Shown here piece by piece: positions 54,201-62,529 of a DNA stretch of 64,000 nucleotides. Position 1 is the stretch's first letter. Each line of letters opens with the position of its first letter. The notes under the pieces are model-generated. The model was not told where the DNA came from. It saw only the letters and a list, made by a program, of their open reading frames with translations, and did no database searches. This DNA comes from Pseudoalteromonas luteoviolacea S2607 (GTDB taxonomy: Bacteria > Pseudomonadota > Gammaproteobacteria > Enterobacterales > Alteromonadaceae). The position numbers were made by a program, and so were the translations under genes. The stretch spans positions 620,001 to 684,000 of the forward strand of contig NZ_AUXV01000056.1 of assembly GCF_001625575.1 (NCBI RefSeq), given 5' to 3'.

Positions 54201-55631
54201 GCTAAATAGCGATACATCGTATACCCAATTAAAGGTGATCCCTGTCTCAGAGACTGACGCTTTAACATCAAGGTCAAACTTATTGAGAATGCTTCCACGG
54301 TCATAAGCACTGAAACTCACCCCTGGTAAGTTTAGTGACTCTCGATCGTTGGTATTCATGCTAAACATGATCTGAAATAATGGATTATACTGGCTGCTAC
54401 GCTGAACCTGAGAATGATCTATGAGCTGTTCAAATGGGATATCTTGGTTGGCCTGAGCATCTATGTTGACTTGTCGTACGTGGGCCAAATAATCACTCAT
54501 AGTTTCGTGATCGGTATTGACGCGTAAGACTAATGTGTTAACAAAAAACCCAATTAATACTTCTAATTCAGCCTGCATTCTATTCGCAACAGGCGTACCA
54601 ATTACAATGTCGTGATTATGTGAGTGTTTCGACAACACAAAAGCAAGCGCAGCATGAAACAGCATAAATGGCGTGAGTTGATGCGCTGAGGCTACTTGTT
54701 GTAAGCGGTCGGATGTTGCTTTATCTATCTCAACGCTAACTGCCTGACCAATGTGTTGTTGAACAGCTGGACGCTCGCCACTTAATGGTAGGCGGTGTAC
54801 CCTAGGTAAAGACTCCAACTGTTTGGCCCAATAGCTAAGTTGCTTATCCAGTACTTCACCTTGCAACCAAGTGCGCTGCCAATGCGCATAATCTGCATAT
54901 TGAATCGCCAGATTTGGGAGTGGGCTGCGACCACCTGATACTGCTGCACTATATTCAGCGGCAAACTCTTTTATGAGAATACCCATGGACCAGCCATCAG
55001 AAGCAATATGATGCATATTAAACAACAGCACCCCTTCACTTTCTTCAGATGATAGCTGTATATGGGTTGCTCGAATCATTATATCGTTGGCCAAATCAAA
55101 TGGCTGTGATACATCTTGTTGGATCAGTTTTGAAACGTGGTCTTGCTGTTGCTGTTCGCTAGATTTGCTCAGGTCGTAGCGATTTATGTGAAATTCAAAC
55201 TCGTCATGAATAAGTTGAACAGGCTCTTGATTTTGTGTAGAAAAAGTTGTGCGTAACACTTCATGACGTTCAATAATATTACACAGTGCTTTTTCCGCAG
55301 CATCCACCACAAATTGACCACGCACCTTAAACGCCATTGGTAAGTTGTATTCAGGGCTGCCACTGCGCAGTTGCTCAATCAACCATAGCCTTTGCTGCGC
55401 AAAAGAAAGCTGTTGTGATTTGGCATTTATCCTTGATATTGCAGGCCGAGTATTTTCATTGAAGCTGTCTTTTGACAGGTACTCAATAATTTCGGGCTTG
55501 TGTTTTAATACATCTTGCTTGGTACTTTCAGGAAAACTATCTACAGTTAAGCGATACTTTAAGTTTTGACCTTCAACATACAAGATTACGCCTTGCAATG
55601 CTGCATTCTCAATGATTTTTCTTACGCTCAT
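45204..55631 (-). CDS. Trimodular NRPS with thioesterase (C-A-T)x3-TE
   Basis: A 3475-residue synthetase. A TubC-type docking domain (residues 1-55) precedes three C-A-T modules. C-domain motifs HHIASDGWSMG lie near 207, 1282 and 2342. A-domain YTSGSTG motifs lie near 689, 1760 and 2822. Carrier GGHSLL sites lie near 1082, 2143 and 3203. A thioesterase with GHSYGG (Ser about 3337) and a final GNHFSIL His ends the chain. Specificity codes read by hand: DAKNISAVNK (unassigned), DAWFIGAIVK and DAWFIGGICK (both hydrophobic, Leu-like). No epimerisation domain. The TE releases the peptide by hydrolysis or cyclisation. The ATG overlaps the previous stop (ATGA), so translation is coupled. Confidence 0.95.
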   Translation of the reverse strand: MSVRKIIENAALQGVILYVEGQNLKYRLTVDSFPESTKQDVLKHKPEIIEYLSKDSFNENTRPAISRINAKSQQLSFAQQRLWLIEQLRSGSPEYNLPMAFKVRGQFVVDAAEKALCNIIERHEVLRTTFSTQNQEPVQLIHDEFEFHINRYDLSKSSEQQQQDHVSKLIQQDVSQPFDLANDIMIRATHIQLSSEESEGVLLFNMHHIASDGWSMGILIKEFAAEYSAAVSGGRSPLPNLAIQYADYAHWQRTWLQGEVLDKQLSYWAKQLESLPRVHRLPLSGERPAVQQHIGQAVSVEIDKATSDRLQQVASAHQLTPFMLFHAALAFVLSKHSHNHDIVIGTPVANRMQAELEVLIGFFVNTLVLRVNTDHETMSDYLAHVRQVNIDAQANQDIPFEQLIDHSQVQRSSQYNPLFQIMFSMNTNDRESLNLPGVSFSAYDRGSILNKFDLDVKASVSETGITFNWVYDVSLFSHEYICSLGSHLARVLSTLADNNVKMLKDISILSEREKYRLTHTLNETHVEHSENKLIHELFEEQVAKHPSKTALVFEGKHLSFQELNAASNQLAHYLRQQGVTVETLVGLCVEHSLDMVIGILAVLKAGGAYVPLNPNYPQARLQHMLEDTQVKYVLSQVNVTPQLGNLHDAQAILLDDPQQQQAIYQHPVTNPQKLPQQDHNNLAYVIYTSGSTGQPKGVLVEHRNLTNFGLTFTSQLADLNVEPTKWLWSASYSFDASLKSIVSLWLGATVFVLSKKQQKSPKDIAQLLNEHQIPVYNSTPSMVLEVMSELCSQNLYFPSLIVSGEELTYTQLNKIMAYCDDKQQRAINAYGPTETCVNSSYQLLSHGTKAIGKCIANTQAYILDEHLQLVPYGAVGELFIAGAGLARGYLNQPHLTAERFINNPLSNDSGTKLYKTGDLVRYSMDGNIEFVGRNDEQVKIRGFRIELGEIEYALGQCRGVTSSIVIVRGEGAAQSIVGYVTIDNADDSCDSHPQIVSLMDQLKAKLPEFMMPSALVVLEMLPLTLNGKVDKKALPEPKGNTQYTQYVAPKNVTEEALVNIWAKLLNLEAGSISTDANFFSVGGHSLLAIRLISEIRSELHQELSIHQLFERPTIESLASVLDKEADQNPAMPALKPIARQKNSAIAPSFSQQRLWTIDKLQNGSPEYNMPMAFHVTGQFDLAAAQQAMQNIIERHEVLRTVFLHHDNRLEQVIRDDVSFQIIHHNLSELSQSVQQQKVANLVTLDISQPFDLSKDVMVRVAFIQLSAQRDKGIILFNMHHIASDGWSMGLLVKEFEAQYEAALTGKANPLPALQIQYADYAHWQRNWLQGEVLDRQLAYWQKQLSHVPTLHGIPLDKTRPKIKKHKGQVVSSQINKATSERLYQLAKEHQLTNFMLFHAALALVLSRHANNQDVVIGTPVANRMHADLESLIGFFVNTLVLRVDTSENSLSEYLAHIRQVNIDAQANQELPFEQLLEVCNITRSSQYTPLFQIMFSMNTISREALRLPGVNFTPYERSGIACKFDLDINAAISDEGITFNWVYDESLFTHAHITSMAEHLTKLLSEFSNPSITELSQLPMLSDQEIHYQTHILNSTQTEYPREALFHQLFEEKALSQPSDLALVFANHTMTYRELNANANRLAHYLRAQGVGTETLVGICVERSLEMVVGILAILKAGAAYVPLDPKYPKSRLEYMLEDTQIEHMLTLSEIAEQLSFANEINMVRLDDVRVQQEFDQYSAENPTLLTRQHSRNLAYVIYTSGSTGTPKGVMVEHRSLVNTIMDNVSRVEMEPRAISYQATSIAFDASIWLIWNTLIAGATVRLASTLSFQAELTKYADVTHLFMTPSMLESIDVDACPFIKVVIVGGENCSQDLVNRWSRQGKVFLNAYGPTEVTIVSSMSKLTQYSPPHIGKPSANVQYLVLNDQLQIVPMGTVGELYIGGDGLARGYLNLPELTQERFITNPLSDNPNSKLYKTGDLVRYLEDGNVTFIGRNDDQVKVRGFRVELGEIEHALSRCEHVNACTVIVVGESGSEQLAGYITIEQSYNADDRQFKSDLKAQLQEQLPAHMIPPFITVLDSLPLTPNGKVNKAALPQPSIATMQGQGEHVAPTTDTERSLVQIWANLLKLEVDAISTGTSFFDIGGHSLLAIRLISEIKHTLDKELSVQQLFEHTTISKMASTLDAQTGASLLAPELKATARVSGEPVALSFAQQRLWMINQLQGASPEYHMPMVARVSGQFDLAAAQLAMSNIIARHQVLRTVFDTQVDEPVQVVLDGVEFNLVKHDLSNVDERAQQEQVDAIVQQDIARPFNLRQDIMLRATFIQLSEREDNGVLLFNMHHIASDGWSMGLLIKEFALEYQAAIAGQPSPVPDLKIQYADYAQWQREWLQGEVLETQLNYWLTQLEAVPAVHGLPLNKPRPTVKKHVGQAVSCQIDKATANRIEEFAKQQQLTPFMLFHAVLSLVISRHSNSQDIVIGTPVANRTHVDLEPLIGFFVNTLVLRVNTHPQSVNEYLAQVRKVNIEAQAHQDIPFEQLVEHCNVLRSRQYTPLFQIMFSMNTNEQEVLTLPGVNFSGYERNGISCKFDLDINAAISEQGISFNWVYDKSIFSQQNIESLATHLVNALTALVDNSVEMIQDLPMLSKQEVHNLTHSLNDTKTNYPSNKLIHQLFESEVEKSPDSIALVLDDNSLTYRELNSAANRLAHYLREQGVGKETLVGIYLERSLDMVVGILAVLKAGGAYVPFDTNYPQERTKYMLADSQIRYVVSRTEFAQQIDALSELNVLCLDDEQFKSEIACYCAHNLAVAESHRSSSLAYVIYTSGSTGQPKGVMVEHRGLVNTIVDNAARVHINANSSIYQATSTAFDAAIWVMWTALVSGAQMRLASTLSFQNELSQYADVTHLFMTPSMLDSLDAESCSFIDVVIVGGEHCSNELVKKWTQEGKVFINGYGPTEISICSSMGELNSHSNVHIGKPNNNVQYFVLNESYGLVPKGTIGELYVGGDGLARGYLNRPELTKERFIQNPFDNNTQSRLYRTGDLVRYLADGNVEFIGRNDEQIKLRGFRVELDEVERALAQCSGGRSTVTTFSGEHGVQSLIGYITTPLNDEEQINQLTMSVHSQLHEKLPSFMVPATIIAVDSLPLTPNGKIDKQALPKPEINSLYGKYVAPKTDTEKSLAQIWADLLSLDIEQISAEADFYQLGGHSLLLVKLLYAIQSKFEKAYELQTLFRDSTIRAQALSLDSMQSGLDESSLLTEVSAPQGAKHGIFLIPGAAGTAKDFMEITDNLMDDKVAISVFRHQGLVTGESPFSSIEQNIAAFAACLENVDYSSFTIVGHSYGGVLALELAQHLNSRGSEVNVVMIDTYFEQHKLRDSVVKRPRADAAIAGLPECALKTWQHQAKLFTEYRIVSQPQVPMSMILATESPYSPVEYQSYLSQVLSEHTLKYTSIVGNHFSILKGEGAKEIAKIIINKGNL

Positions 55632-58600
55632 AGTGTCCCTTCAGATTTAAATTCAGCACTCTCTTTAAGATCACTCAGCATTTTTCTTAATTGCAGATCG
55701 TCAATCAATCCAGCCAACTTGCTTATTGTTTCGAATTCAAAAATTTGGTTCACCGCGATTTCTAAGTCGAATTGCTCTCGAATTGCAGCTAGAAGTTTGA
55801 TCGTCAATAATGAGTGTCCGCCTATTTCGTAAAAATTGACTGTAACACTTAACTTACTACTATCTACTTTCAATAATTTAGACCAGATTTGAAGTAGCGA
55901 CTCTTCTGTTTCTGACTGTGGTGCAACGTAGTTTTGCTGACCCAAGCTTGCATCAGGATCTGGTAATGCTTTTTTATCTATTTTCCCGTTTGTGGTCAGT
56001 GGCAGTTGGTCCAGTAGCATAAACATCGATGGAACCATGTAGTTTGGTAGCATTGTGTGTAGTTCGGCACGCAAGTTATGTATCAGCGTGCTTTCGTTTC
56101 CAACGATGTCGCCTTCCACAGCTACGTATCCAACTAAGCTTTTGTTTTCTTCCGAGCCCTTGACTAGCACCACGCTATTTTTCACGCCATTACATTGATT
56201 TAAAGCACTTTCCACTTCACCCAATTCTATTCGATAACCACGGATCTTAACTTGAGTGTCATTACGGCCGATAAATTCAATGTTGCCATCATCGAGATAT
56301 CGAACTAAGTCTCCGGTTCTGTATAGTTTGTTTTCTGGGTTATCATTAAACGGATTTTTAATAAAACGCTCAGCAGTCTGAGATTCGCGATTCAAATACC
56401 CTCTGGCAATGCCCGCACCACCAACATATAGCTCCCCAACACTGCCCTTAGGTGCTAATTGCCTTGAAGGGCTTAAGATATAAACATCCACATTACTAAT
56501 AGGCCGCCCGATATTGATATGAGCGTTTGGTGAAAGTCTTCCTGCGGTCACACAAATAGAGGCTTCTGTAGGACCATAAGCATTAATTAATGTAAAACGC
56601 TCAGAGAACTTATCGATCAACGACTCACTCGCTTTATCACCAGCTACGATCAGTGTTTGAATAGCACTATTGTCCAAAGTCATGTTGTTCAGTAGCGAAG
56701 GTGGAAGCGTAATGTGCGTGATGCCTTGGTGCTGTATCATAGCTTCGAGTTGAGTCGTATCACTCACAGCTTTCGCATGGCACAAGTGCAGCTGAGCACC
56801 GCTCAATATAGCCATGAATATTTCCGATACCGAAGCATCGAAGCACATTGATGCAAATTGGAGTACTTTGCTTTGAGGCGAAATAGCAAAGGTGTCTATT
56901 TGAGATAGGATGGTATTGACCACACCATGGTGCTCGACCATAACTCCCTTAGGTACGCCGGTTGAGCCCGATGTATAGATGATATAAGCCAAACTATGGG
57001 AGTGATGCTCCGTTGAAGCAATAAGGTTGCTTGTTGAGTAGTTGTCAAATTGTTGTTTATCTATGAGAACTACATTTAGGGCATCGGGTAGAGAAACCTG
57101 CTCAATTACTGAGGTATTGCTAAGTAAATACTTAATTTGGGTATCTGCAAGTATATGTTGTAGCCGCGCACGAGGATAATGAGGGTCAAGTGGTACATAT
57201 GCTCCTCCTGCTTTAAGCACAGCTAATATGCCAACTATCATATCGAAGGAGCGCTCAACACAAATACCTATCAAAGTCTCCGTCGTTATACCTTGTTCAC
57301 GAAGGTACTGTGCGAGCTGATTAGCTCTTTCATTCAACGTGTTATATGTCATTGTCGCGCCATCAAACACCAAAGCAATATTATCTGGCGTGTTAGCGGC
57401 TTGATCTTCGAACAGTTCATGGAGCAGCTTATTAGGGTAGCTGATTTGGTTACTGTTCAAAGTAGACGTCAATTGAAAAACTTCATGCTTTGATAGCATG
57501 GGTAATTCTTCTAAATCTGTTACATGGCTTTCAGCGAACCCCTCTAATAGCTGAGCTAGATGCTTACTCAGTGTTTCAATATGATCATGACTAAATAATG
57601 ACTCGTCATACACCCACTGAAATGAGATACCTGCTTCAGTAATATTTGCTTTAATATCTAGGTCAAATTTGCAGTTGATGTTCGAGTGTTCATAAGCGCT
57701 AAAACGAATGCCAGGTAGCGATACCGAAGCTGGCTCATTAGTGTTCATGCTAAACATTATTTGGAACAAAGGATTGTGTTGGCTGCTACGGGGTATGTTG
57801 CAATGCTCAACTAGATGTTCAAAAGGTGTGTCTTGATTTGCCTGAGCATCAATATTGACCTGTCGAATGTGGGCCAAGTACCCTTCAAGCGTCTTGTGGT
57901 TTGTATTGGTGCGCAGTACGAGTGTGTTAACAAAAAAACCAATAAGCGTCTCAAGCTCTGCCTGCATGCGATTCGCAATCGGGGTGCCAATTACGATATC
58001 TTGGCTATTTGAATGTCTTGATATCACCAAAGCTAAGCTTGCATGAATCAACATAAAAGGCGTGAGCTGATGTGCATTCGCAACTTCCAATAAACGCGCT
58101 GAGGTCGCTTTGTCAATGTTGAGAGAAACTGCTTTCCCTTTATGCTGTTTAACTTTTGGACGAGGCTTATCAAGGGGTAGACTATGTATTACTGGCACAT
58201 TTTCTAATTGCTTTTGCCAATAATTTAGTTGTTTATCTAATACTTCACCCTGTAACCACGTTCTCTGCCAATAGGCATAATCAGCATACTGTATGGGTAA
58301 TTCTATAGGCGCACTGATTTTGCCACTTACAAGCGCATCATATTCTGCTGCAAACTCTTTGAACATGAGCCCCATCGACCAGCCATCAGAGGCGATATGG
58401 TGCATGTTGAACAGCAGCATACCTTCGTCTTTTTGAGGTGAAAGCAATAAATACGTGGCGCGCACCATAATATCTTTGCTCAGTTCAAACGGTTTAGCGA
58501 TTTCTTGTTGTACAAAGCTGGCAATATGAGTGTCTTGTTCATGCTTATCCAACTCACTCAAATCATATTGTTGTAAACGAAAATCAACGTGTTGCTTTAC

Positions 58601-59038
58601 CAGTTGAATAGGAGAACCATCATGTGTACTGAACACCGTTTTCAACACTTCGTGGCGGTTGATAATATGTAGCATGGCAGTTTCAGCTGCCGCTAAGTCA
58701 AACTTGCCTGCCACTTTAAGTGCCAATGGCATGTTGTACTCTGGGCTTCCACCTTGCAGTTGGTCCAGCACCCACAACCTTTGCTGAGCGAAAGAAAGTG
58801 GCGCAGAATCTGAAGTCGGGCGTTTTGAGATTCTCGTTACTGCAGCTGTGCTAATCTCATTTTCTATGGTCTGATTTTTTAGGTACTCTATTATTTCTTG
58901 TTTATTTTCAGAAATATTCTTTTTTAACTTATCTGATAGACTACCTTTTTTGGCCTTATATGCTAGTCGATTTTCCTTAAGGTATAGATGAACCTGATTA
59001 GAGACAGCTTCATCTAATATCTTTTCAACTTTATTCAC
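55628..59038 (-). CDS. Monomodular NRPS, C-A-T, Phe/Tyr-specific
   Basis: A 1136-residue synthetase. A TubC-like N-terminal docking domain (about residues 1-57) is followed by a condensation domain (HHIASDGWSMG near 216), an adenylation domain (YTSGSTG near 690) and a carrier domain (GGHSLL near 1074). The hand-read specificity code is DASTIAAICK, very close to the known Phe code DAWTIAAICK and the Tyr code DASTVAAVCK, so the residue is most likely Phe or Tyr. The start is GTG 59038, overlapping the upstream stop in TAGTG, with AGAAGG as ribosome-binding site. No epimerase domain. Confidence 0.93.
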   Translation of the reverse strand: MNKVEKILDEAVSNQVHLYLKENRLAYKAKKGSLSDKLKKNISENKQEIIEYLKNQTIENEISTAAVTRISKRPTSDSAPLSFAQQRLWVLDQLQGGSPEYNMPLALKVAGKFDLAAAETAMLHIINRHEVLKTVFSTHDGSPIQLVKQHVDFRLQQYDLSELDKHEQDTHIASFVQQEIAKPFELSKDIMVRATYLLLSPQKDEGMLLFNMHHIASDGWSMGLMFKEFAAEYDALVSGKISAPIELPIQYADYAYWQRTWLQGEVLDKQLNYWQKQLENVPVIHSLPLDKPRPKVKQHKGKAVSLNIDKATSARLLEVANAHQLTPFMLIHASLALVISRHSNSQDIVIGTPIANRMQAELETLIGFFVNTLVLRTNTNHKTLEGYLAHIRQVNIDAQANQDTPFEHLVEHCNIPRSSQHNPLFQIMFSMNTNEPASVSLPGIRFSAYEHSNINCKFDLDIKANITEAGISFQWVYDESLFSHDHIETLSKHLAQLLEGFAESHVTDLEELPMLSKHEVFQLTSTLNSNQISYPNKLLHELFEDQAANTPDNIALVFDGATMTYNTLNERANQLAQYLREQGITTETLIGICVERSFDMIVGILAVLKAGGAYVPLDPHYPRARLQHILADTQIKYLLSNTSVIEQVSLPDALNVVLIDKQQFDNYSTSNLIASTEHHSHSLAYIIYTSGSTGVPKGVMVEHHGVVNTILSQIDTFAISPQSKVLQFASMCFDASVSEIFMAILSGAQLHLCHAKAVSDTTQLEAMIQHQGITHITLPPSLLNNMTLDNSAIQTLIVAGDKASESLIDKFSERFTLINAYGPTEASICVTAGRLSPNAHINIGRPISNVDVYILSPSRQLAPKGSVGELYVGGAGIARGYLNRESQTAERFIKNPFNDNPENKLYRTGDLVRYLDDGNIEFIGRNDTQVKIRGYRIELGEVESALNQCNGVKNSVVLVKGSEENKSLVGYVAVEGDIVGNESTLIHNLRAELHTMLPNYMVPSMFMLLDQLPLTTNGKIDKKALPDPDASLGQQNYVAPQSETEESLLQIWSKLLKVDSSKLSVTVNFYEIGGHSLLTIKLLAAIREQFDLEIAVNQIFEFETISKLAGLIDDLQLRKMLSDLKESAEFKSEGTL

Positions 59039-62000
59039 TAAAATATACCTTCTTCCATCGACTCATCATCCAAATCAAAGTCGATGTTTTCATTATTATT
59101 ATATTGAGTAAGTTTATCAACCAACTCACTAAGCTGATAAACTGTAGGTTTATTAAATGCTGACTTTAACTCAATTGATATAGAAAATGCTAAATTAATT
59201 CTTGTAACTAGTTTGGTGAGTGACAATGAATGGCCACCCAGTTCAAAAAAGTTATCTTCAATACCAACTTTGGACAATGCTAATATATCACACCAAATAT
59301 CACACATTTTTTTCTGTGTTTCTGTTGTTGGTGGTTTATATTCAGTCTCAGAAGTTTTAATTATATGCTTTGGAAAAGACTTTTTATCAATTTTGCCATT
59401 TGGAGTTAATGGGAATGACTCCATAACTACCACATCTTTTGGCACCATATATTCAGGAAGCTCTTCGACTAGAGCCTGCTTGAGTGTAGCCACCAGCTGC
59501 TCAGTTGAGCCTTGCTGTTGAAGTTGGCTGTGCTCCGTTATGTAAGCGATAAGTTGCTTTTGACCATTTTCAAGTTCAGGTGCCATCACTAAAACGTCAT
59601 TCACTAGCTCATTTGCGGCAAGCACCTTTTCAATTTCGCCTAACTCAATTCGAAACCCGCGAATCTTTACCTGATTATCTTGTCTACCCAAAAACTGTAA
59701 GTTTCCATCCTCTTTCCAACAGCCAAAGTCCCCTGTTTTGTACATTTTCATATTGGTTTTTGATGAAAACTCATCATCTACAAAGTGGGCTTGAGTTTGT
59801 TCCGATAAGCCAAAATAGCCGTCACTGACACCTGAGCCACCGATGTATATCTCGCCTACCTCACCTGGAAAAGCAAGTTGATTATCTTTGTTTAGTATGT
59901 AGATCTTAACGCCTGGCAGAGGTTTACCTACGGGAATGCTGATGCCTGATAACTCCTCACCATTGAGCGTATTTAAAACGGTTGCACAAACGGTGGCTTC
60001 AGTCGGTCCATAATGATTAAATAGTTGAACGCGATGCTCTGTAAGCTCAGCGAATTTTTTCACCTGCTCAACGGTTACCGCCTCTCCACCGAACATCACC
60101 ATTTTTAAGCCAACTAATTTTGCTTCAGAGTCATTGAGCAATGCCAGATCTTCAGTCCAGCGTCCCCATAATGACGCAGGGGCGTCAATGGCAGTTATCG
60201 CGTGCTGGTTACAATAGGCTATTAATTCTTTCGCGCCTAGTTCAGCTGGATTTGAATGCAAAACAAGTGTAGAACCACTGCTCAAAACGGGGAATATATC
60301 CCCCACCGAAGCATCAAAAAATAGCGGTGGGATCATAAGTAGGTGCTGGTCATCGAAATCATGGCTATGTTTAAAGCCCGCCACAAAATTCGCTAGGTTC
60401 TGATGGTTAACCTGTACTGCTTTAGGCTCACCCGTCGACCCAGATGTATAGATCGCATAGGCTGGCTGAGCCCCCGATATCGTCGTATTGGCTTTGCCCG
60501 CTGCACTTTCGATATCTTCAGTGATAAACTGAGCAATGTTGTTACACATCAACTGCGCTTTTGAAGTATAAGCTTTTGGCGTCAACAAGGCTTTGGCTTC
60601 AACGTTTTCAACCATAAACTCAAGGCGTTTTTCAGGTTGATTAGCATCTAGCGGAACATATGCCGCTCCTGAGGCTATAACGCCCAATACTGACACGACT
60701 GACTCTACATTTAGCCCAGTAAGCACAGCCACATAATCGCCATTGCCAATACCATTTTTCTGCAATGTCACGGCAATGTCATTCGCTTTCGTAACAAGAT
60801 CTTTATAGCTGATTTGTGTTGTCGCATCTTTAACTGCGATATGGTTGGGGGATTGCTTTTCGCTGGCTAATATCTGTTCGCATACAGATATATTACCTAC
60901 ATCAATAGGGTCAGTTTGAAGGGTTTCGAGTAAATAGTGCTTTTGTTCTGGTGAAACACTCAACAAAGAAGAGATCGGGCTTGTATTAATATCGTCGGGT
61001 GTTATTTCAGCGATAGTTGACAATATACGTTCAAGCTGCTGGTTATATACAGCAATTTTCTCTTCATTAAAAATACTGCCATCATAAATCCACTGAATAT
61101 CCATACCATTTTCAGATAAATTAACTGCTAGGTTGATATCATATTTTGCAGGTAAGTCCTGATCTGGTACAGAAGAAAAAGTTACATCTGAAAAATTATT
61201 AGCAGCTTGAAGTTTGCTTTCTGCCTCATTTTCAAGACTACTTTCAACATTTAAGATAATTTGAAAAAGTGGAGTATACGCACTATCTCGCGGTACATTG
61301 AGAAAATCTACTAGCTCATCAAATGGCACTTCTTGATTATGCAAAGCATCAATGTTTACCTGTCTAATATGATGTAAATAGTCAACAATACTCTGCTCAG
61401 TAGTATTGGCACGCAGGATCAGGATGTTAATGAAAAAACCGACTAGCGGCTTCAGCTCTGCCTGCATTCTGTTTGCAACCGGGGTGCCAATTACAATATC
61501 ACTGCTTTCGCTGTTTCGAGACAGAACCAGTGATAAAGCCGCATGCACAAGCATGAACGGGGTCATTCTAAAGCGCTTTGCCACTTTGCCAAGTCGCTCA
61601 ACTATGCTTGATGATAAATGGCCACTGTATAATGACCCAACATTGTTCTTGACCATAGGGCGAGCATTATCGAGTTCTAGGCTGTGTACTACTGGTAAGT
61701 TCTTTAACTGCGCTTGCCAATACTCATATTGAGAAGTTATTTTATCTTTGCCCTGCATCCCCTCATGCTGCCATAAAGCGTAATCGCTGTACTGTAAGGC
61801 TAGATGCGGTAATTGCGCTTCAACTCCCTGACTATCGGCTAAGTACAAATGACAAAATTCATTGATCAATATGTTCATTGACCAGCCGTCTGACGCAATA
61901 TGGTGGGTCGTAAAAATTAAGACTCCATCAAGCTCTAAGCCCACTTTATCAAGATAGATAAAGCTGGCTCGCATCATTAAGTCATTTTTTAAATTGAAGA

Positions 62001-62529
62001 TCTTATATCTATCTTGACGCAAGATATCTGCTAACTCACGCTCTTTTTCATCTTGCGCAAGGGCCGACAAATCGTAGCGTGATAGCTTAAACTCTACATT
62101 ATCTCGGATCACTTGTGATGGGCCAGTGCCTTTGTCTTCAAGCACGGTTCGTAAAGTAGCATGTCGTCTAACAAGCTCTGAAATTGCCTTTTCGGCAGCG
62201 TCGACATCAAACTTACCTTTAACACGCAATGGCCTAACCATATTGTATTCAGGCGTTCCGCCATTTAGCTGATCTATAATCCACAGGCGCTTTTGCGCAT
62301 ATGATGCGGGGATAGAGTCCACCTGAGCATGCGCAGTCACAGCTGGGCGCGTTACCAGTGGCTCTTGTTTACTGAGCCACGCGATAATTTCAGGCTTGTG
62401 CTTTCTCATCTCTTGCAATAGGTCTGCATTTAATAAATGTGACTTGCCTATTACTTTAATTTCAGAGTTATCATCAAGGTAGAGCTTGATACCAAGCTCT
62501 TGAATTTTTTTAAGTAATTTTGAGAGCAT
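59038..62529 (-). CDS. Monomodular NRPS, C-A-T
   Basis: A 1163-residue synthetase. A TubC-type docking domain (residues 1-52, KIQELGIKLYLDDNSEIKVI) is followed by a condensation domain (HHIASDGWSMN near 215), an adenylation domain (YTSGSTGEPKA near 696) and a carrier domain (GGHSLSL near 1098). The hand-read code DAGDMGHVCK matches no code I know, so the substrate is open. It is more divergent than the C-A-T modules downstream, which suggests a different origin. The ATG follows the previous stop directly (TAAATG), so translation is coupled. The docking domain should receive the preceding gene's product. Confidence 0.93.
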   Translation of the reverse strand: MLSKLLKKIQELGIKLYLDDNSEIKVIGKSHLLNADLLQEMRKHKPEIIAWLSKQEPLVTRPAVTAHAQVDSIPASYAQKRLWIIDQLNGGTPEYNMVRPLRVKGKFDVDAAEKAISELVRRHATLRTVLEDKGTGPSQVIRDNVEFKLSRYDLSALAQDEKERELADILRQDRYKIFNLKNDLMMRASFIYLDKVGLELDGVLIFTTHHIASDGWSMNILINEFCHLYLADSQGVEAQLPHLALQYSDYALWQHEGMQGKDKITSQYEYWQAQLKNLPVVHSLELDNARPMVKNNVGSLYSGHLSSSIVERLGKVAKRFRMTPFMLVHAALSLVLSRNSESSDIVIGTPVANRMQAELKPLVGFFINILILRANTTEQSIVDYLHHIRQVNIDALHNQEVPFDELVDFLNVPRDSAYTPLFQIILNVESSLENEAESKLQAANNFSDVTFSSVPDQDLPAKYDINLAVNLSENGMDIQWIYDGSIFNEEKIAVYNQQLERILSTIAEITPDDINTSPISSLLSVSPEQKHYLLETLQTDPIDVGNISVCEQILASEKQSPNHIAVKDATTQISYKDLVTKANDIAVTLQKNGIGNGDYVAVLTGLNVESVVSVLGVIASGAAYVPLDANQPEKRLEFMVENVEAKALLTPKAYTSKAQLMCNNIAQFITEDIESAAGKANTTISGAQPAYAIYTSGSTGEPKAVQVNHQNLANFVAGFKHSHDFDDQHLLMIPPLFFDASVGDIFPVLSSGSTLVLHSNPAELGAKELIAYCNQHAITAIDAPASLWGRWTEDLALLNDSEAKLVGLKMVMFGGEAVTVEQVKKFAELTEHRVQLFNHYGPTEATVCATVLNTLNGEELSGISIPVGKPLPGVKIYILNKDNQLAFPGEVGEIYIGGSGVSDGYFGLSEQTQAHFVDDEFSSKTNMKMYKTGDFGCWKEDGNLQFLGRQDNQVKIRGFRIELGEIEKVLAANELVNDVLVMAPELENGQKQLIAYITEHSQLQQQGSTEQLVATLKQALVEELPEYMVPKDVVVMESFPLTPNGKIDKKSFPKHIIKTSETEYKPPTTETQKKMCDIWCDILALSKVGIEDNFFELGGHSLSLTKLVTRINLAFSISIELKSAFNKPTVYQLSELVDKLTQYNNNENIDFDLDDESMEEGIF